The notes under the pieces are model-generated. The model made no database searches. It saw only the letters and a program-made list of their open reading frames with translations, and had not been told where the DNA came from. Positions 46,951-54,982 of a stretch of DNA of 64,000 nt are shown one piece after another. Source of the stretch: CAVQAH01 sp963784195 (GTDB lineage: Bacteria > Acidobacteriota > Vicinamibacteria > Vicinamibacterales > 2-12-FULL-66-21); NCBI GenBank assembly GCA_963784195.1, contig CAWARA010000020.1, positions 868,001 through 932,000 of the forward strand, in the 5' to 3' direction. The position numbers and the translations under genes are program-made. The first letter of the stretch is position 1. Every line of letters starts with the position of its first letter.

Positions 46951-47773
46951 GAGTACCGACCTTGACCCAGCTCTCAGACGGAATGGGCGTAATGCTTTCG
47001 AACACCACGAGATTCGAATCGGGCGGGTAGGCTTTCTTGTCCCAATCGTCGGTGAGCCGAAACGTTACGGCCGATCGTGCCGACGCGACGAGTCTCGTCT
47101 GACGGACCTTCGCCTGGAACCGTCCAACCGCCGTGGGATCGACGGCCATCAGGCGCTTCTGGATTGCCGGGGGTATGGCCGGCTCGGCCCACGTATGAGG
47201 CTCGAAGGCGGCAGTCAGATGCGCGCCGACATCAGCGGAGCGTACAGGCTGGTTGAACCGGAGCAGCAGGACAACCGCGGCATCCGCGCGGCCGCCACGC
47301 CGGTACCAGGTCGTTTGCAGCAGCTTCGTCGTCGGCGTCGTAAAGGAGAACGAGTACGGCTCGGTGAGCCGCCGGCCGCTGACGGCGGTTGCGGTGGTGT
47401 CGATCGTGACCGTGAAGCGTGTGGCCAGCGGAAGCGGCTGCTTCGGATCCGGTGTGAAGATCAGGATCGTCGTGCCGGACCACCGGAACGTGCCGCGAAC
47501 GGAGGGGGTGATTCGGAAGAACGGCGGCCGTACCGGATCCGGAATCCGTCCCAGCGTTACCATCGGTTCCGAGAAGACGACGCGAACCTCGTTCGCCTCT
47601 GCCAGGTTCGCCACTTCATCCGCCGGTCCCGCGCTGACGACGGTCAGATGTCTGACGTTCGGTAGAGTTGCGCTCGCCGGACCTGCCTGCGTCGGCAGGC
47701 CGAACCCCACTACAGGACCTGTGACGAGACACACGACGATCCACGCCAATGCGAAACGACAGTGAGTTGTCAT
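46951..47773 (-). CDS. Bacterial alpha-2-macroglobulin, part 1 of 3 (N-terminal)
   Basis: Starts MTTHCRFALAWIVVCLVTGP at 47773 with GAAGG six bases upstream. The signal peptide is followed by Ig/Big-like and MG1-type strands (VRVVFSEPMVTLGRIPDPVR, FRITPSVRGTFRWSGTTILI). No Cys lipobox is evident, in contrast to E. coli YfhM, so it may be soluble periplasmic. The three parts together give about 1,985 residues. It faces pbpC downstream (140 bases), and the two probably act together: PBP1C repairs the wall while the macroglobulin traps proteases that enter through breaches. Confidence 0.84.
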
Positions 47774-47871
47774 TGAGGGCCTTCTGAAAGGTGAGCTCTG
47801 AAGCAGCACGCTCGCGCCGGGGCGCAGGTACCCGGCATTTCAATTAGACACCGACTTCGATCGTTTGGATA

Positions 47872-48498
47872 TCAGGCCGTTGCGCGGCGTCGATCCGGCA
47901 GGGCGAACAGCGCCGGCATCCGCTGCTGCAGTGCCTCGACAACCCGCTGGCCCGGCGTACGCGCCATCGTCACGATCGCGATGGCGTAGTACAGCGGGCA
48001 AATCAGGCCGGTCACACTCCAGAAGGGCACGCTCAGCAGCGCAGCAACCGCCGCCGAGAATCCCAGCGTCGCGCAGGCGTCGATGGTGGCTGACATGCTG
48101 CGCGGCGTGAACTTCGCGCGGCGTGGATCGGGTGGCGCTTCGACAGGCGTCCGGCGGTCACCATCGGTCGGCACAGCTCCGACCTCCGCATAGGAGAGCG
48201 AGTGCCCGATGAGATCGGCTTGTGCCCGCATCAACCGGGCGGCGCGGCGATCGCCGATTGGGAACAGCCGGCAGAATTCGTTCACGACCTCGTCGGCATC
48301 CAGACCGACGGCGCGGGCGTAGTCGCGGACAAAAGCCCGCGCGAAGATCCCGGACGGCCAGCGCGAAAAGTCGTTCCGCTCGAGGCCATCCCACAGGTCA
48401 GCGCTGACCTTGGTCACCGAGGCGATCGTATCGAGTGAAATGCCCCGTCGCTCGCGCTCGGCACGCAGGCGGGGGCCAAAGGTATCCCTTTCGGACAT
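47872..48498 (-). CDS. HTH_25 (RodZ-like) DNA-binding domain fused to an RDD-like membrane domain, paralogue 2
   Basis: A protein of about 208 residues with the same layout as 28141-28833. The helix-turn-helix is FGPRLRAERERRGISLDTIA ... GIFARAFVRDYARAVGLDAD. The linker is rich in Pro, Asp and Arg. Two hydrophobic helices follow (ATIDACATLGFSAAVAALLS and VTGLICPLYYAIAIVTMA), then ARTPGQRVVEALQQR, an RDD-type TPGxR motif that is clearer here than in paralogue 1. ATG 48498 starts MSERDTFGPRL; a TTG at 48522 is also in frame. Confidence 0.78.
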   Translation of the reverse strand: MSERDTFGPRLRAERERRGISLDTIASVTKVSADLWDGLERNDFSRWPSGIFARAFVRDYARAVGLDADEVVNEFCRLFPIGDRRAARLMRAQADLIGHSLSYAEVGAVPTDGDRRTPVEAPPDPRRAKFTPRSMSATIDACATLGFSAAVAALLSVPFWSVTGLICPLYYAIAIVTMARTPGQRVVEALQQRMPALFALPDRRRATA

Positions 48499-48629
48499 GA
48501 CGGGTTCCAGCCACTCGTTCAAGCAATAGCCACGCCGCGGCCTTGCCGCACACAGTCAGAGCGAAACCGGCCCCCGGCTGTCGAGTTCTGTAATCGCGAA
48601 TTCAGAATTGCAACTATCATCGAAGCTCA

Positions 48630-49718
48630 ATGGCGATCCGCTGCCTCGCATTTCACGCCGCCTGGCGCTGCCGTCATTCGGGCGCCTGCTGTCAGGCCGG
48701 CTGGTCCATTCCGATCGAAGGGCCAGCTTTCGAACGAGTGCGGATGCATTACGGGTCGCGCGACGACGCCGGACAACTGTTCGTGCATGAGGGTCACATG
48801 CCCGAGGGCGCTGTCGCGATCCTTGGCGTCCGAAGCGGCGCGTGCGTGTTCTTCGAAAAGGATGCAGTCGAGCGCCGGTGCCAGATCCAACGCACGATCG
48901 GTGCTGGCAGTCTGCCTCTGGCGTGCCGGCAGTTTCCACGCGTCGTGATGAAGGACCAGCGCGGCACGTTTGTCACGCTTTCACACTTTTGCCCCACCGC
49001 GGCGGGTTTGCTGCTCGACCCCATCAGCTTCGACGTCGTCGAAGCTCCTGAGACTCTTGCGCTCGATGGCGAGATGGAAGGCCTCGATGCGACGGCTGTT
49101 CTGCCGCCCCTGCTCAGGCCGAACCTGCTGACCGACCTTGAAGGCTACGACACCTGGGAGCATCGAGCGATTGCGACGCTTGCCGACGACTGCCTGACGG
49201 CCGGGCAGGCGGCGGAGACGATCGATCTCGTGACCAGGCAGCTCGGCGGCTGGACGCCCGGCGTTCAGAGCCTGAGCGACGCTGTTGTCGAAGCGTTCGT
49301 GGATACGCCTGTTCCAAGTGGCGAGGCGGACATGACTCGGGCGATCGAGCTCTTCGCGCTCGTCTCGAGCTCGGTTCCGGCAGGGCTCGATCGGCCGACC
49401 GTTCCAATGCTTTCTCAATCCAGCTGGAAGCACGCGACCGCATTGGTCGAAGACTACGATCGGCCGGTTCGTGCGTGGCTCGCGGCGCGGTTGTTCGGAA
49501 ACTGGATTGCGTATTCGGCCCCGGGGCTTTGTGTCGTCGCGGCGTCACTTCGCGCGTACCTCTCCATCCTGAGAGTGGAAGTCGTCCGTGCGATACAGGA
49601 ACGGCCCGACCTGTCAACGGAACGGCGGTTCATCGAGGCCGTCCGCAAGGCCGACCTCCTCATCGTCCATCTGTCCGACGTCCGCGCGCTCACACCTCGC
49701 CTCGCTCGAGTGGCGTGA
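48630..49718 (+). CDS. YkgJ/FliB-like cysteine-cluster protein
   Basis: A 362-residue protein with an N-terminal Cys cluster: C5, then RCRHSGACCQAG, GACVFF, RCQIQ and PLACRQFPR. These resemble the CxxxCC...C...C metal site of YkgJ-type proteins and the flagellin lysine-N-methylase FliB. The C-terminal 200 residues are helical without recognisable motifs. Metal binding (Fe or Zn) is expected from the cluster; a methylase role cannot be assumed because no flagellin gene is in view. The ATG at 48630 precedes the first Cys by four codons. The next gene starts 44 bases on. Confidence 0.72.
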   Translation: MAIRCLAFHAAWRCRHSGACCQAGWSIPIEGPAFERVRMHYGSRDDAGQLFVHEGHMPEGAVAILGVRSGACVFFEKDAVERRCQIQRTIGAGSLPLACRQFPRVVMKDQRGTFVTLSHFCPTAAGLLLDPISFDVVEAPETLALDGEMEGLDATAVLPPLLRPNLLTDLEGYDTWEHRAIATLADDCLTAGQAAETIDLVTRQLGGWTPGVQSLSDAVVEAFVDTPVPSGEADMTRAIELFALVSSSVPAGLDRPTVPMLSQSSWKHATALVEDYDRPVRAWLAARLFGNWIAYSAPGLCVVAASLRAYLSILRVEVVRAIQERPDLSTERRFIEAVRKADLLIVHLSDVRALTPRLARVA

Positions 49719-49761
49719 GGACCGGACGGCCCGACATCTGTGCGCGACTAGACTCTCTGGC

Positions 49762-51051
49762 GTGGACACATCCGCCCTCGAACGATTCCTTCGCTATGTG
49801 ATTGTGGATACGCGCTCGGACGAACGCGCCAGCACCTTTCCCAGCACGCCCGGCCAATTGACCCTCCTGCGACAACTCGTCGACGAGTTGAAGGCCATAG
49901 GTATCGACGACGCGTCGATGGACGAGCATGGGTACGTCATGGCAACCATTCCAGCGACATCGCCCGGCCCGATCCCCGTGATTGGCTTCGTGGCGCATGT
50001 GGATACTTCGCCTGAGATGCCGGGGGCCGGTGTCCGGCCGATCGTGCATCGTCAATACGACGGCCGTGACATCGTGCTGCCGGATGACCCGACGGCCGTC
50101 CTGCGCGTGAGCGACCAGCCGGCACTCGCCGCGCAGATCGGCAACGACATCGTGACTGCGTCTGGCACCACCCTGCTCGGCGCCGACGACAAGGCGGGAG
50201 TGGCGGCAATCATGGCGGCCGCCGAATACTTGATTCGTCATCCGGCCGTGGCACACGGACCTGTGCGGATAGCGTTCACGCCGGACGAAGAGATCGGACG
50301 CGGCGCCAATCACTTCGACGTCGCGCGGTTCGCCGCCGTCTGTGCGTACACGCTGGATGGCGGAAGCCTCGGAGAGCTCGAGTACGAAAGCTTCTCAGCC
50401 GATGCCATGACCGTTACGTTCCGTGGGTTCAATACCCATCCAGGCTACGCAAAGGGCCACATGGTCAATGCGATCCGGCTCGCCGCCGATTTCATCGCGC
50501 TCCTGCCGCGGGATCGGCTGTCGCCGGAAACGACCGAAGGGTACGAAGGTTACGTTCATCCCTACGTCGTCGACGCGTCAGTCGAGCAGACGTCGGTCAA
50601 GGTGCTCATCCGTGATTTCGTGACGGCAGGGCTCAAGGAAAAGGAAGCGATGGTGGAAGCGCTCGCGAAGCAAGCGATAGCGAGCGAGCCTCGCGCGTCG
50701 GTCTCAATCGCAATCGAGGAATCGTACCGGAACATGCGCGAGGTGCTCGACCGGCATCCGCAGGTGGTCGAGCACGCGCGAACAGCTATCCGCCGCGCGG
50801 GTCTGACGCCAGTCGAGCGCCCGATCCGAGGGGGAACCGACGGGTCACGCCTTTCATTCATGGGCCTGCCGACACCGAACCTCTTCGCCGGCGAGCACAA
50901 CTTTCACTCGCGTCTGGAGTGGGTGTCGGCTCAGGACATGGACAAGGCGGTCGAAGTGATCGTGGAGTTGTGCAAGGTGTGGGCTGAGCCCGGATCGGAG
51001 CAACTTCCAACGCCCAACGCCCAACTCCCAAAGTACCCCGAGCCGAGATAG
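49762..51051 (+). CDS. pepT: Peptidase T (tripeptide aminopeptidase)
   Basis: A 429-residue M20 family zinc peptidase that releases N-terminal residues from tripeptides. Ligands and catalytic residues: GFVAHVDTSPE (H and catalytic D), TLLGADDKAGVAAIM (bridging D), AFTPDEEIGRGA (catalytic E, ligand E), YTLDGGSLGELE (D) and LFAGEHNFHSRLEW (final H). GTG 49762 (VDTSALERFLRYVIVDTRSD) is the natural start; the frame stays open upstream to 49588 but overlaps the preceding gene. The last 20 residues (EQLPTPNAQLPK...) are a translated short-word repeat, not part of the usual enzyme (about 410 residues). Confidence 0.93.
   Translation: MDTSALERFLRYVIVDTRSDERASTFPSTPGQLTLLRQLVDELKAIGIDDASMDEHGYVMATIPATSPGPIPVIGFVAHVDTSPEMPGAGVRPIVHRQYDGRDIVLPDDPTAVLRVSDQPALAAQIGNDIVTASGTTLLGADDKAGVAAIMAAAEYLIRHPAVAHGPVRIAFTPDEEIGRGANHFDVARFAAVCAYTLDGGSLGELEYESFSADAMTVTFRGFNTHPGYAKGHMVNAIRLAADFIALLPRDRLSPETTEGYEGYVHPYVVDASVEQTSVKVLIRDFVTAGLKEKEAMVEALAKQAIASEPRASVSIAIEESYRNMREVLDRHPQVVEHARTAIRRAGLTPVERPIRGGTDGSRLSFMGLPTPNLFAGEHNFHSRLEWVSAQDMDKAVEVIVELCKVWAEPGSEQLPTPNAQLPKYPEPR
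50998..51032 (+). repeat. CCAACGC/CCAACTC heptamer array inside the 3' end of pepT
   Basis: Tandem seven-base words (CCAACTT, CCAACGC twice, CCAACTC, CCAAAG) form the final codons of pepT and are translated as LPTPNAQLPK. TTGGGAGGCGG at 51072-51082 is a partial reverse-complement partner after the stop. It shows a repeat array can extend into a coding region without breaking it. Confidence 0.75.
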
Positions 51052-51104
51052 CTCTGAATCACTTCGCGAGTTGGGAGGCGGGCGTGGCAGTCTCTCTTTG
51101 TCTT

Positions 51105-51365
51105 CTACTGGAGGGTGAAGTTGACGGTCACGGTCATGACGACAGGAACCGGCAACGCCGTTCAGAAGCGTCGGCACGAACTTCCATTGTTCGACGGCTG
51201 TTACCGCCGCCGCGTCAAGTATCGGGATGGACCGCAGCACTTTCGCCGACCGCACATCGCCGGCGCCGTCGATCACGGCTTCGAGGATGACGACCCCCTG
51301 GACCTTCGCGCCCATCGCCTCCGGCGGATAGACCGGCCTGACGTCCGTTACCTTCGTGGGCGGCG
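51105..51365 (-). CDS. BlaR1-like sensor, part 3 of 3: TonB C-terminal-like domain (gene 51105-53388)
   Basis: The C-terminal domain is VTDVRPVYPPEAMGAKVQGV, VILEAVIDGAGDVRSAKVLR and AAVTAVEQWKFVPTLLNG, a typical TonB_C/energy-transducer fold (YPxxA...G.V...V...G.V....V). An extra base near 51138-51142 (GGCGTTGCCGG) separates LLNG from PVPVVMTVTVNFTLQ and the true stop at 51105. The junction to the preceding part (51360-51370) needs two single-base changes in GGGC and GCCC runs (VRVGGNISA). Confidence 0.75.
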
Positions 51366-53165
51366 CTGATGTTGCCGCCCAACCCTGACTGCCGCCTGGC
51401 CGTCGACTTCGACGGGAGGCCCTGGTGGCGGCGGGGGTGGCGGTGGCGGCGGCATGTCTGATGGGACCCTTTGTGTGACGTCGCCTTGAACGCCGCCGAC
51501 TACTCCTCCACTGACACCGCCGGGCACTCCGCCGGGGACACCACCGGCAACGCCGCCTCGCGCCTTGTTCAGCTCCATCGCCCTGTTTCGGAGCGCATCC
51601 GCCTCCGCAATCAGCTGAGCCTGCCGCGTCTTGTCGGTCTCCAGGTTGGCCCGCATCCGGAGGAGGATGTTCTTGTAGGTCAGCGCTTCCACGTAGTCCG
51701 GATCGTAGGAAAGTGCTCGATCGGTCGCGTTGATTCCGGCCTGGAGGTACTCGATCTTCTGCCTGGATGTCAGGGAGTGATCCTTGAACGCCTTCTCCCA
51801 GTAGAAGGTCGCTACCGTCTGGTGAAGTTTGGGGTTCGTCGGATCGGCGGCAGCAAGATCCTCCAGCAATGCGATCGCCTCGTCGAAACGGTCCGTCCGT
51901 AGATAGAAGCCCGCCAGCAGCGAGACGGCGCCGGAGGAGAGCTCCGCGACCCGCCGCGCAGCGAGGAGCGTCGACTCCGCTTCAGCGAGCGCGCCGCGCC
52001 GTTCCTGCATCTTCGCGAGGTCGGCGTAGTCCTCGAGTTTCGTGACCGTTCCCGCGTCGATCGCCTTTTGCAGCTCGACCTCGCGATTCGTCGGCGGGGC
52101 GGCCTGGCCGGGCCTCAAGTCGCGGGGTGGCGCTTGCTGCCCGGCTACGGCGTTGTGCTTCACGATCAGGAACGACGTCGGGCTCATAGCCCGGTATGAG
52201 TAACCACTCGTTTCAAGGACGCGGTCCAGCGCATTCAGAAACGAGGTGTTGCGGAATTCGATCGTCACCGTCCGGTCGACGAACGTCTGGTCATAGGAGA
52301 AGGTGACGCCCGCGTGTTTTCCCATGAACGCGAGCACATTCCGGAGGCTGGCGTTTTGAAACTGACCCGTGACCGGCAACGTTCGCAACTCGAATTGTGA
52401 ACCTGCAGACGAGGTGCTGGTCAGCGGAAACGCGGCAACGCCGTACCAACCCGTCAGCACGACGGCAAGCGTCATCACAGCGGTAGACGCGACGATTCTT
52501 CTCGACGACATCACAGCCTCCCTCGAGATCAAGAGCATGCGCTGAAACAAGTGCCGGCGCCGGGCGAATGGCGCGGCAGCAAAGAGCGGCGGTTCGTCGG
52601 CAAACGCGAGCAATGCCTCGATGTAGGAGCGGCGCGCGTTGGTGACCAGGACCGTCAGCTCGTCAACGACTTCTTCACGAGACGACTGCACGCGGGACAC
52701 GAGATACCCGATGGCGGGGTGAAACCAGAGCACGGACCGGACGGTTTCCTCGGCAAGGATCCAGAGCCAGTCTCGCCGCCGCACGTGCCACAGTTCGTGC
52801 GCGAGCACTGCCCGCTGAATGGGATCGGGCAGGGTCCGCAGCGATTCGGGCAGCAGCACCACAGGACGACGGATGCCGAATGTCATGGGCTGGCCGATCA
52901 CCGGCACGTATCTGATCTCGGCACCCGCCGCGGTCAGCGCGGTCAGCTCACGATGGCCGTCGGTGACGTCGGCAGCGCTGCCCGCTGCGCGCAACCGCCG
53001 CAGGCGGAACAGCCCGCCAGCCAGCCAGAGCAGACGCACGAGAGCGCCAGCGACGAGGACGACGCCGACCGCTGCGGGCCAGGTTCGTTGCCAGCTCTGC
53101 GAGAGGAGTGACGCAGACCCGGAGGCGTTCAGCGTCGCCTTCCCGGATCCCGTCAGCGTCGGCGT
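51366..53165 (-). CDS. BlaR1-like M56 metallopeptidase with STN, TPR and Gly/Pro linker, part 2 of 3
   Basis: About 600 residues. A third membrane helix (WPAAVGVVLVAGALVRLLWL) precedes the M56 zinc site AVLAHELWHVRRRDWLWILA (HExxH) and the fourth helix (IVASTAVMTLAVVLTGWYGV). Then comes a secretin/TonB short N-terminal (STN) domain (FQNASLRNVLAFMGKHAGVT, VTIEFRNTSFLNALDRVLET) and TPR-type helices (DYADLAKMQERRGALAEAES, FDEAIALLEDLAAADPTNPK). A GGVPGGVPGGVSGGVVGGVQ linker and ten prolines end this part. Classic BlaR1 has a penicillin-binding sensor after M56; here it is replaced, so the signal sensed is probably not a beta-lactam. Confidence 0.85.
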
Positions 53166-53388
53166 CATGTCGAGCGTGGGCTACGTCGATCGGAAACGTG
53201 CTCAGAGCTTGCCAGGGCTGAAGGATCGGCAGCAGCAGGCACGACAGCAGCACGGCACGCCACCAGCCGTGGCGAATGGCTGGAGCGTCCACGTGAAGAA
53301 CCAGAGGGACCAGGGCGGCGACCACAGTGATCGCGGCGACCTGAATGCTCCACGAGAGAATGTTCGAGAGCGTGGCGGCGTCCATCAT
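53166..53388 (-). CDS. BlaR1-like sensor, part 1 of 3 (N-terminal helices)
   Basis: Starts MMDAATLSNILSWSIQVAAI and has two helices (ILSWSIQVAAITVVAALVPL and WWRAVLLSCLLLPILQPWQA). The frame breaks at GCTCGACATGACGCC (about 53160-53172), between PIDVAHAR and the literal start MTPTLTGSGKATLNASG. The start lies 37 bases from the stop of the BlaI-type repressor gene, so regulator and sensor form an operon with the repressor first. Confidence 0.8.
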
Positions 53389-53425
53389 GTCTCGATCTCC
53401 GCTATGACTTCAGTCGTCGTTGTCT

Positions 53426-53803
53426 TCAATCCTCAATATCTTCAATGATTCGCCGGATGTGCTGACGCTCGTCTTTCGAGAGACGGCCATCCTTCGCAAG
53501 ATGCAGCAGCAGGCCGCTCGCCGCACCATCGAACACGCGGTCGACGAAGTCGCGCACCATCGCGCCGACGACCTGCTGGCGCGGCCGTGACGGCTTGTAC
53601 ATATAGGCGCGCTCGGCTCTCGATTTCTTCAGATACCCCTTCTCCTCGAGGATCTTCATCATCGTCATGACGGTGGTGTACGCGATGGGACGCTTCTCAC
53701 GCAGTTCTTCGTACACATCGCGGACGGTGGCTTTGTCGAGCTTCCAGACCACCTTCATGATGGCCAGTTCCTGCGGGGTGAGGGTCGGATGAGGAGTGCG
53801 CAT
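53426..53803 (-). CDS. BlaI/MecI/CopY-family transcriptional repressor
   Basis: A 125-residue winged-helix repressor: LTPQELAIMKVVWKLDKATV, VRDVYEELREKRPIAYTTVM, TMMKILEEKGYLKKSRAERA. The C-terminal dimer helix region VGAMVRDFVDRVFDGAASGL contains the segment that BlaR1-type peptidases cleave in BlaI. It is the partner of the M56 protein directly downstream and presumably represses this operon. Immediately upstream of its start is TACTAAGTATTTAGTAAATA (53812-53831), an AT-rich TACTAA.TATTTAGTA dyad that resembles a BlaI-type operator. Confidence 0.92.
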   Translation of the reverse strand: MRTPHPTLTPQELAIMKVVWKLDKATVRDVYEELREKRPIAYTTVMTMMKILEEKGYLKKSRAERAYMYKPSRPRQQVVGAMVRDFVDRVFDGAASGLLLHLAKDGRLSKDERQHIRRIIEDIED

Positions 53804-53811
53804 TTCGCTAC

Positions 53812-53831
53812 TAAGTATTTAGTAAATAGTT
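53812..53831. promoter_or_regulatory. Candidate BlaI-type operator dyad
   Basis: TACTAAGTATTTAGTAAATA lies 9 bases upstream of the BlaI-like start. ACTAA and TTAGT are inverted around GTAT, and known BlaI/MecI operators are dyads of TACA/TGTA type in AT-rich DNA. It is the only strongly AT-rich patch in this otherwise GC-rich region. Autoregulation through this site is inferred from position and symmetry. Confidence 0.5.
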
Positions 53832-53850
53832 TTGGATTGTCAAGAGCTGA

Positions 53851-54012
53851 GGGGACGGAGGGAACGGAACGAGCTTCAACTCGGAGAAACGGAGCAACGG
53901 AGGCCAGGTTTTTGGGTTTTGTGGGCCGCTGCTGATCTGAAATTCGTAGTTCTCCGTTCCTCCGTTTCTCCGAGTTGAAGCTCGTTCCGTTCCCTCCGTC
54001 CCCTCCGTCCGC
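53851..54012. repeat. Inverted CTCCGTT-type arms (copy 3, no inner element)
   Basis: The left arm 53851-53908 (GGGACGGAGGGAACGGAACG, AGCTTCAACTCGGAGAAACG) and the right arm 53950-54012 (CTCCGTTTCTCCGAGTTGAA, GCTCGTTCCGTTCCCTCCGT) are nearly perfect reverse complements over about 55 bases, around a 41-base centre. This is the simple form of the composite elements at 12857-13195 and 19359-19682. It fills the gap between exonuclease III and the BlaI-type gene. Confidence 0.85.
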
Positions 54013-54017
54013 CGCGA

Positions 54018-54767
54018 TCAGGAGCTGAATTCGACGATCACGGGCGCATGGTCGCTCGTGCCGAACTCGCGCGGGACATCGCACCTGGACGCGCGGTCGT
54101 AGAGGCGCGTGCTCGCCAGCACGTAGTCGAGACGCCAGCCGATGTTGCGTTGCCGGAGGTTCCGCCAGGGCGCCCACCAGGTGAACATCTGGTCGTTGAG
54201 CGGATCCCGGGCGCGGCCGACATCGACAAGACCGTGAGCGATGATCCGCTCCAGCTGTTCGCGCTCCTCCGGCAGCTGACCGATCGCCTGCGGCTTTCGC
54301 TCTTTCGGATGCACGTCCATGTCGGTGCGGGCGATGTTGAGATCGCCGCAGATCACGGTCGCGTCGGACGCCGCCGTTCGCTCGGCGGCGAACTGTTCGA
54401 GCGCGGCGAGGAACTGCATCTTCGCCGGAAAATCCTTGCCTCCGTTGGGCACGTACACGGACGCGAGCGTGAGACCGGGCAATTCGACGGTGACGATCCG
54501 GCTTTCGTAGTCGAAGGATGGATGGTTGAACTGCGGCCGCTCAGGCATGAGGTCGCGCGACACGTGAAGGCCGACACCCGAGTAGCCCTTCGACCCGTGC
54601 CAGTAGCACCAGTAGCCTTCCATTTCGCAGAGAACGGTCGGGATCTGATCGGGCGTCGCTTTGATCTCCTGGAGGCAGATGGCGTCGGGACGCTCACGCT
54701 CCATCAGTTCCTGCACCTGGGTAAGGCGTGCCCGAATGCCGTTGACGTTCCACGTCACGATTTTCAT
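54018..54767 (-). CDS. xth: Exodeoxyribonuclease III
   Basis: A 249-residue AP endonuclease/3'-exonuclease of base-excision repair. All catalytic motifs are present in order: WNVNGIRARL (N7), CLQEIKATPDQIP (E34), YVPNGGKDF (Tyr), VICGDLNIART (D and N), WRLDYVLAST (D) and GTSDHAPVIVEF (D-H). Length is typical of the Mg-dependent ExoIII/XthA family. The ATG at 54767 is the only sensible start. Confidence 0.95.
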   Translation of the reverse strand: MKIVTWNVNGIRARLTQVQELMERERPDAICLQEIKATPDQIPTVLCEMEGYWCYWHGSKGYSGVGLHVSRDLMPERPQFNHPSFDYESRIVTVELPGLTLASVYVPNGGKDFPAKMQFLAALEQFAAERTAASDATVICGDLNIARTDMDVHPKERKPQAIGQLPEEREQLERIIAHGLVDVGRARDPLNDQMFTWWAPWRNLRQRNIGWRLDYVLASTRLYDRASRCDVPREFGTSDHAPVIVEFSS

Positions 54768-54982
54768 GTTGCCTCGCCACGCACCACCTCAACAGCCACT
54801 CACTCTGCAGAGGCGTTCAGACGAACATGATCGCTCAAAGTCGGGTGTCCCACGGCTGGGACCGATTTTCGCCTACGCGTGAGCAGGACGTGGGTTGTCG
54901 TCGGGGGACAGAGCGTTGAAAAGTTCGAGACGGGTGTTCGTGTTCAGATGGAACGCAGGTGTGAGGTCGAGACCAGGCGGGT

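Noticed and set aside
48630..49718. Assigning flagellin lysine-N-methylase function
   Set aside because: Only the Cys cluster is recognisable, and no flagellar gene is in the window.
29079..53803. Beta-lactam resistance system: BlaI/BlaR1-like pair plus the class A-fold hydrolase
   Set aside because: The genes are 21 kb apart, the sensor has no penicillin-binding domain, and the hydrolase lacks a clear catalytic Glu.
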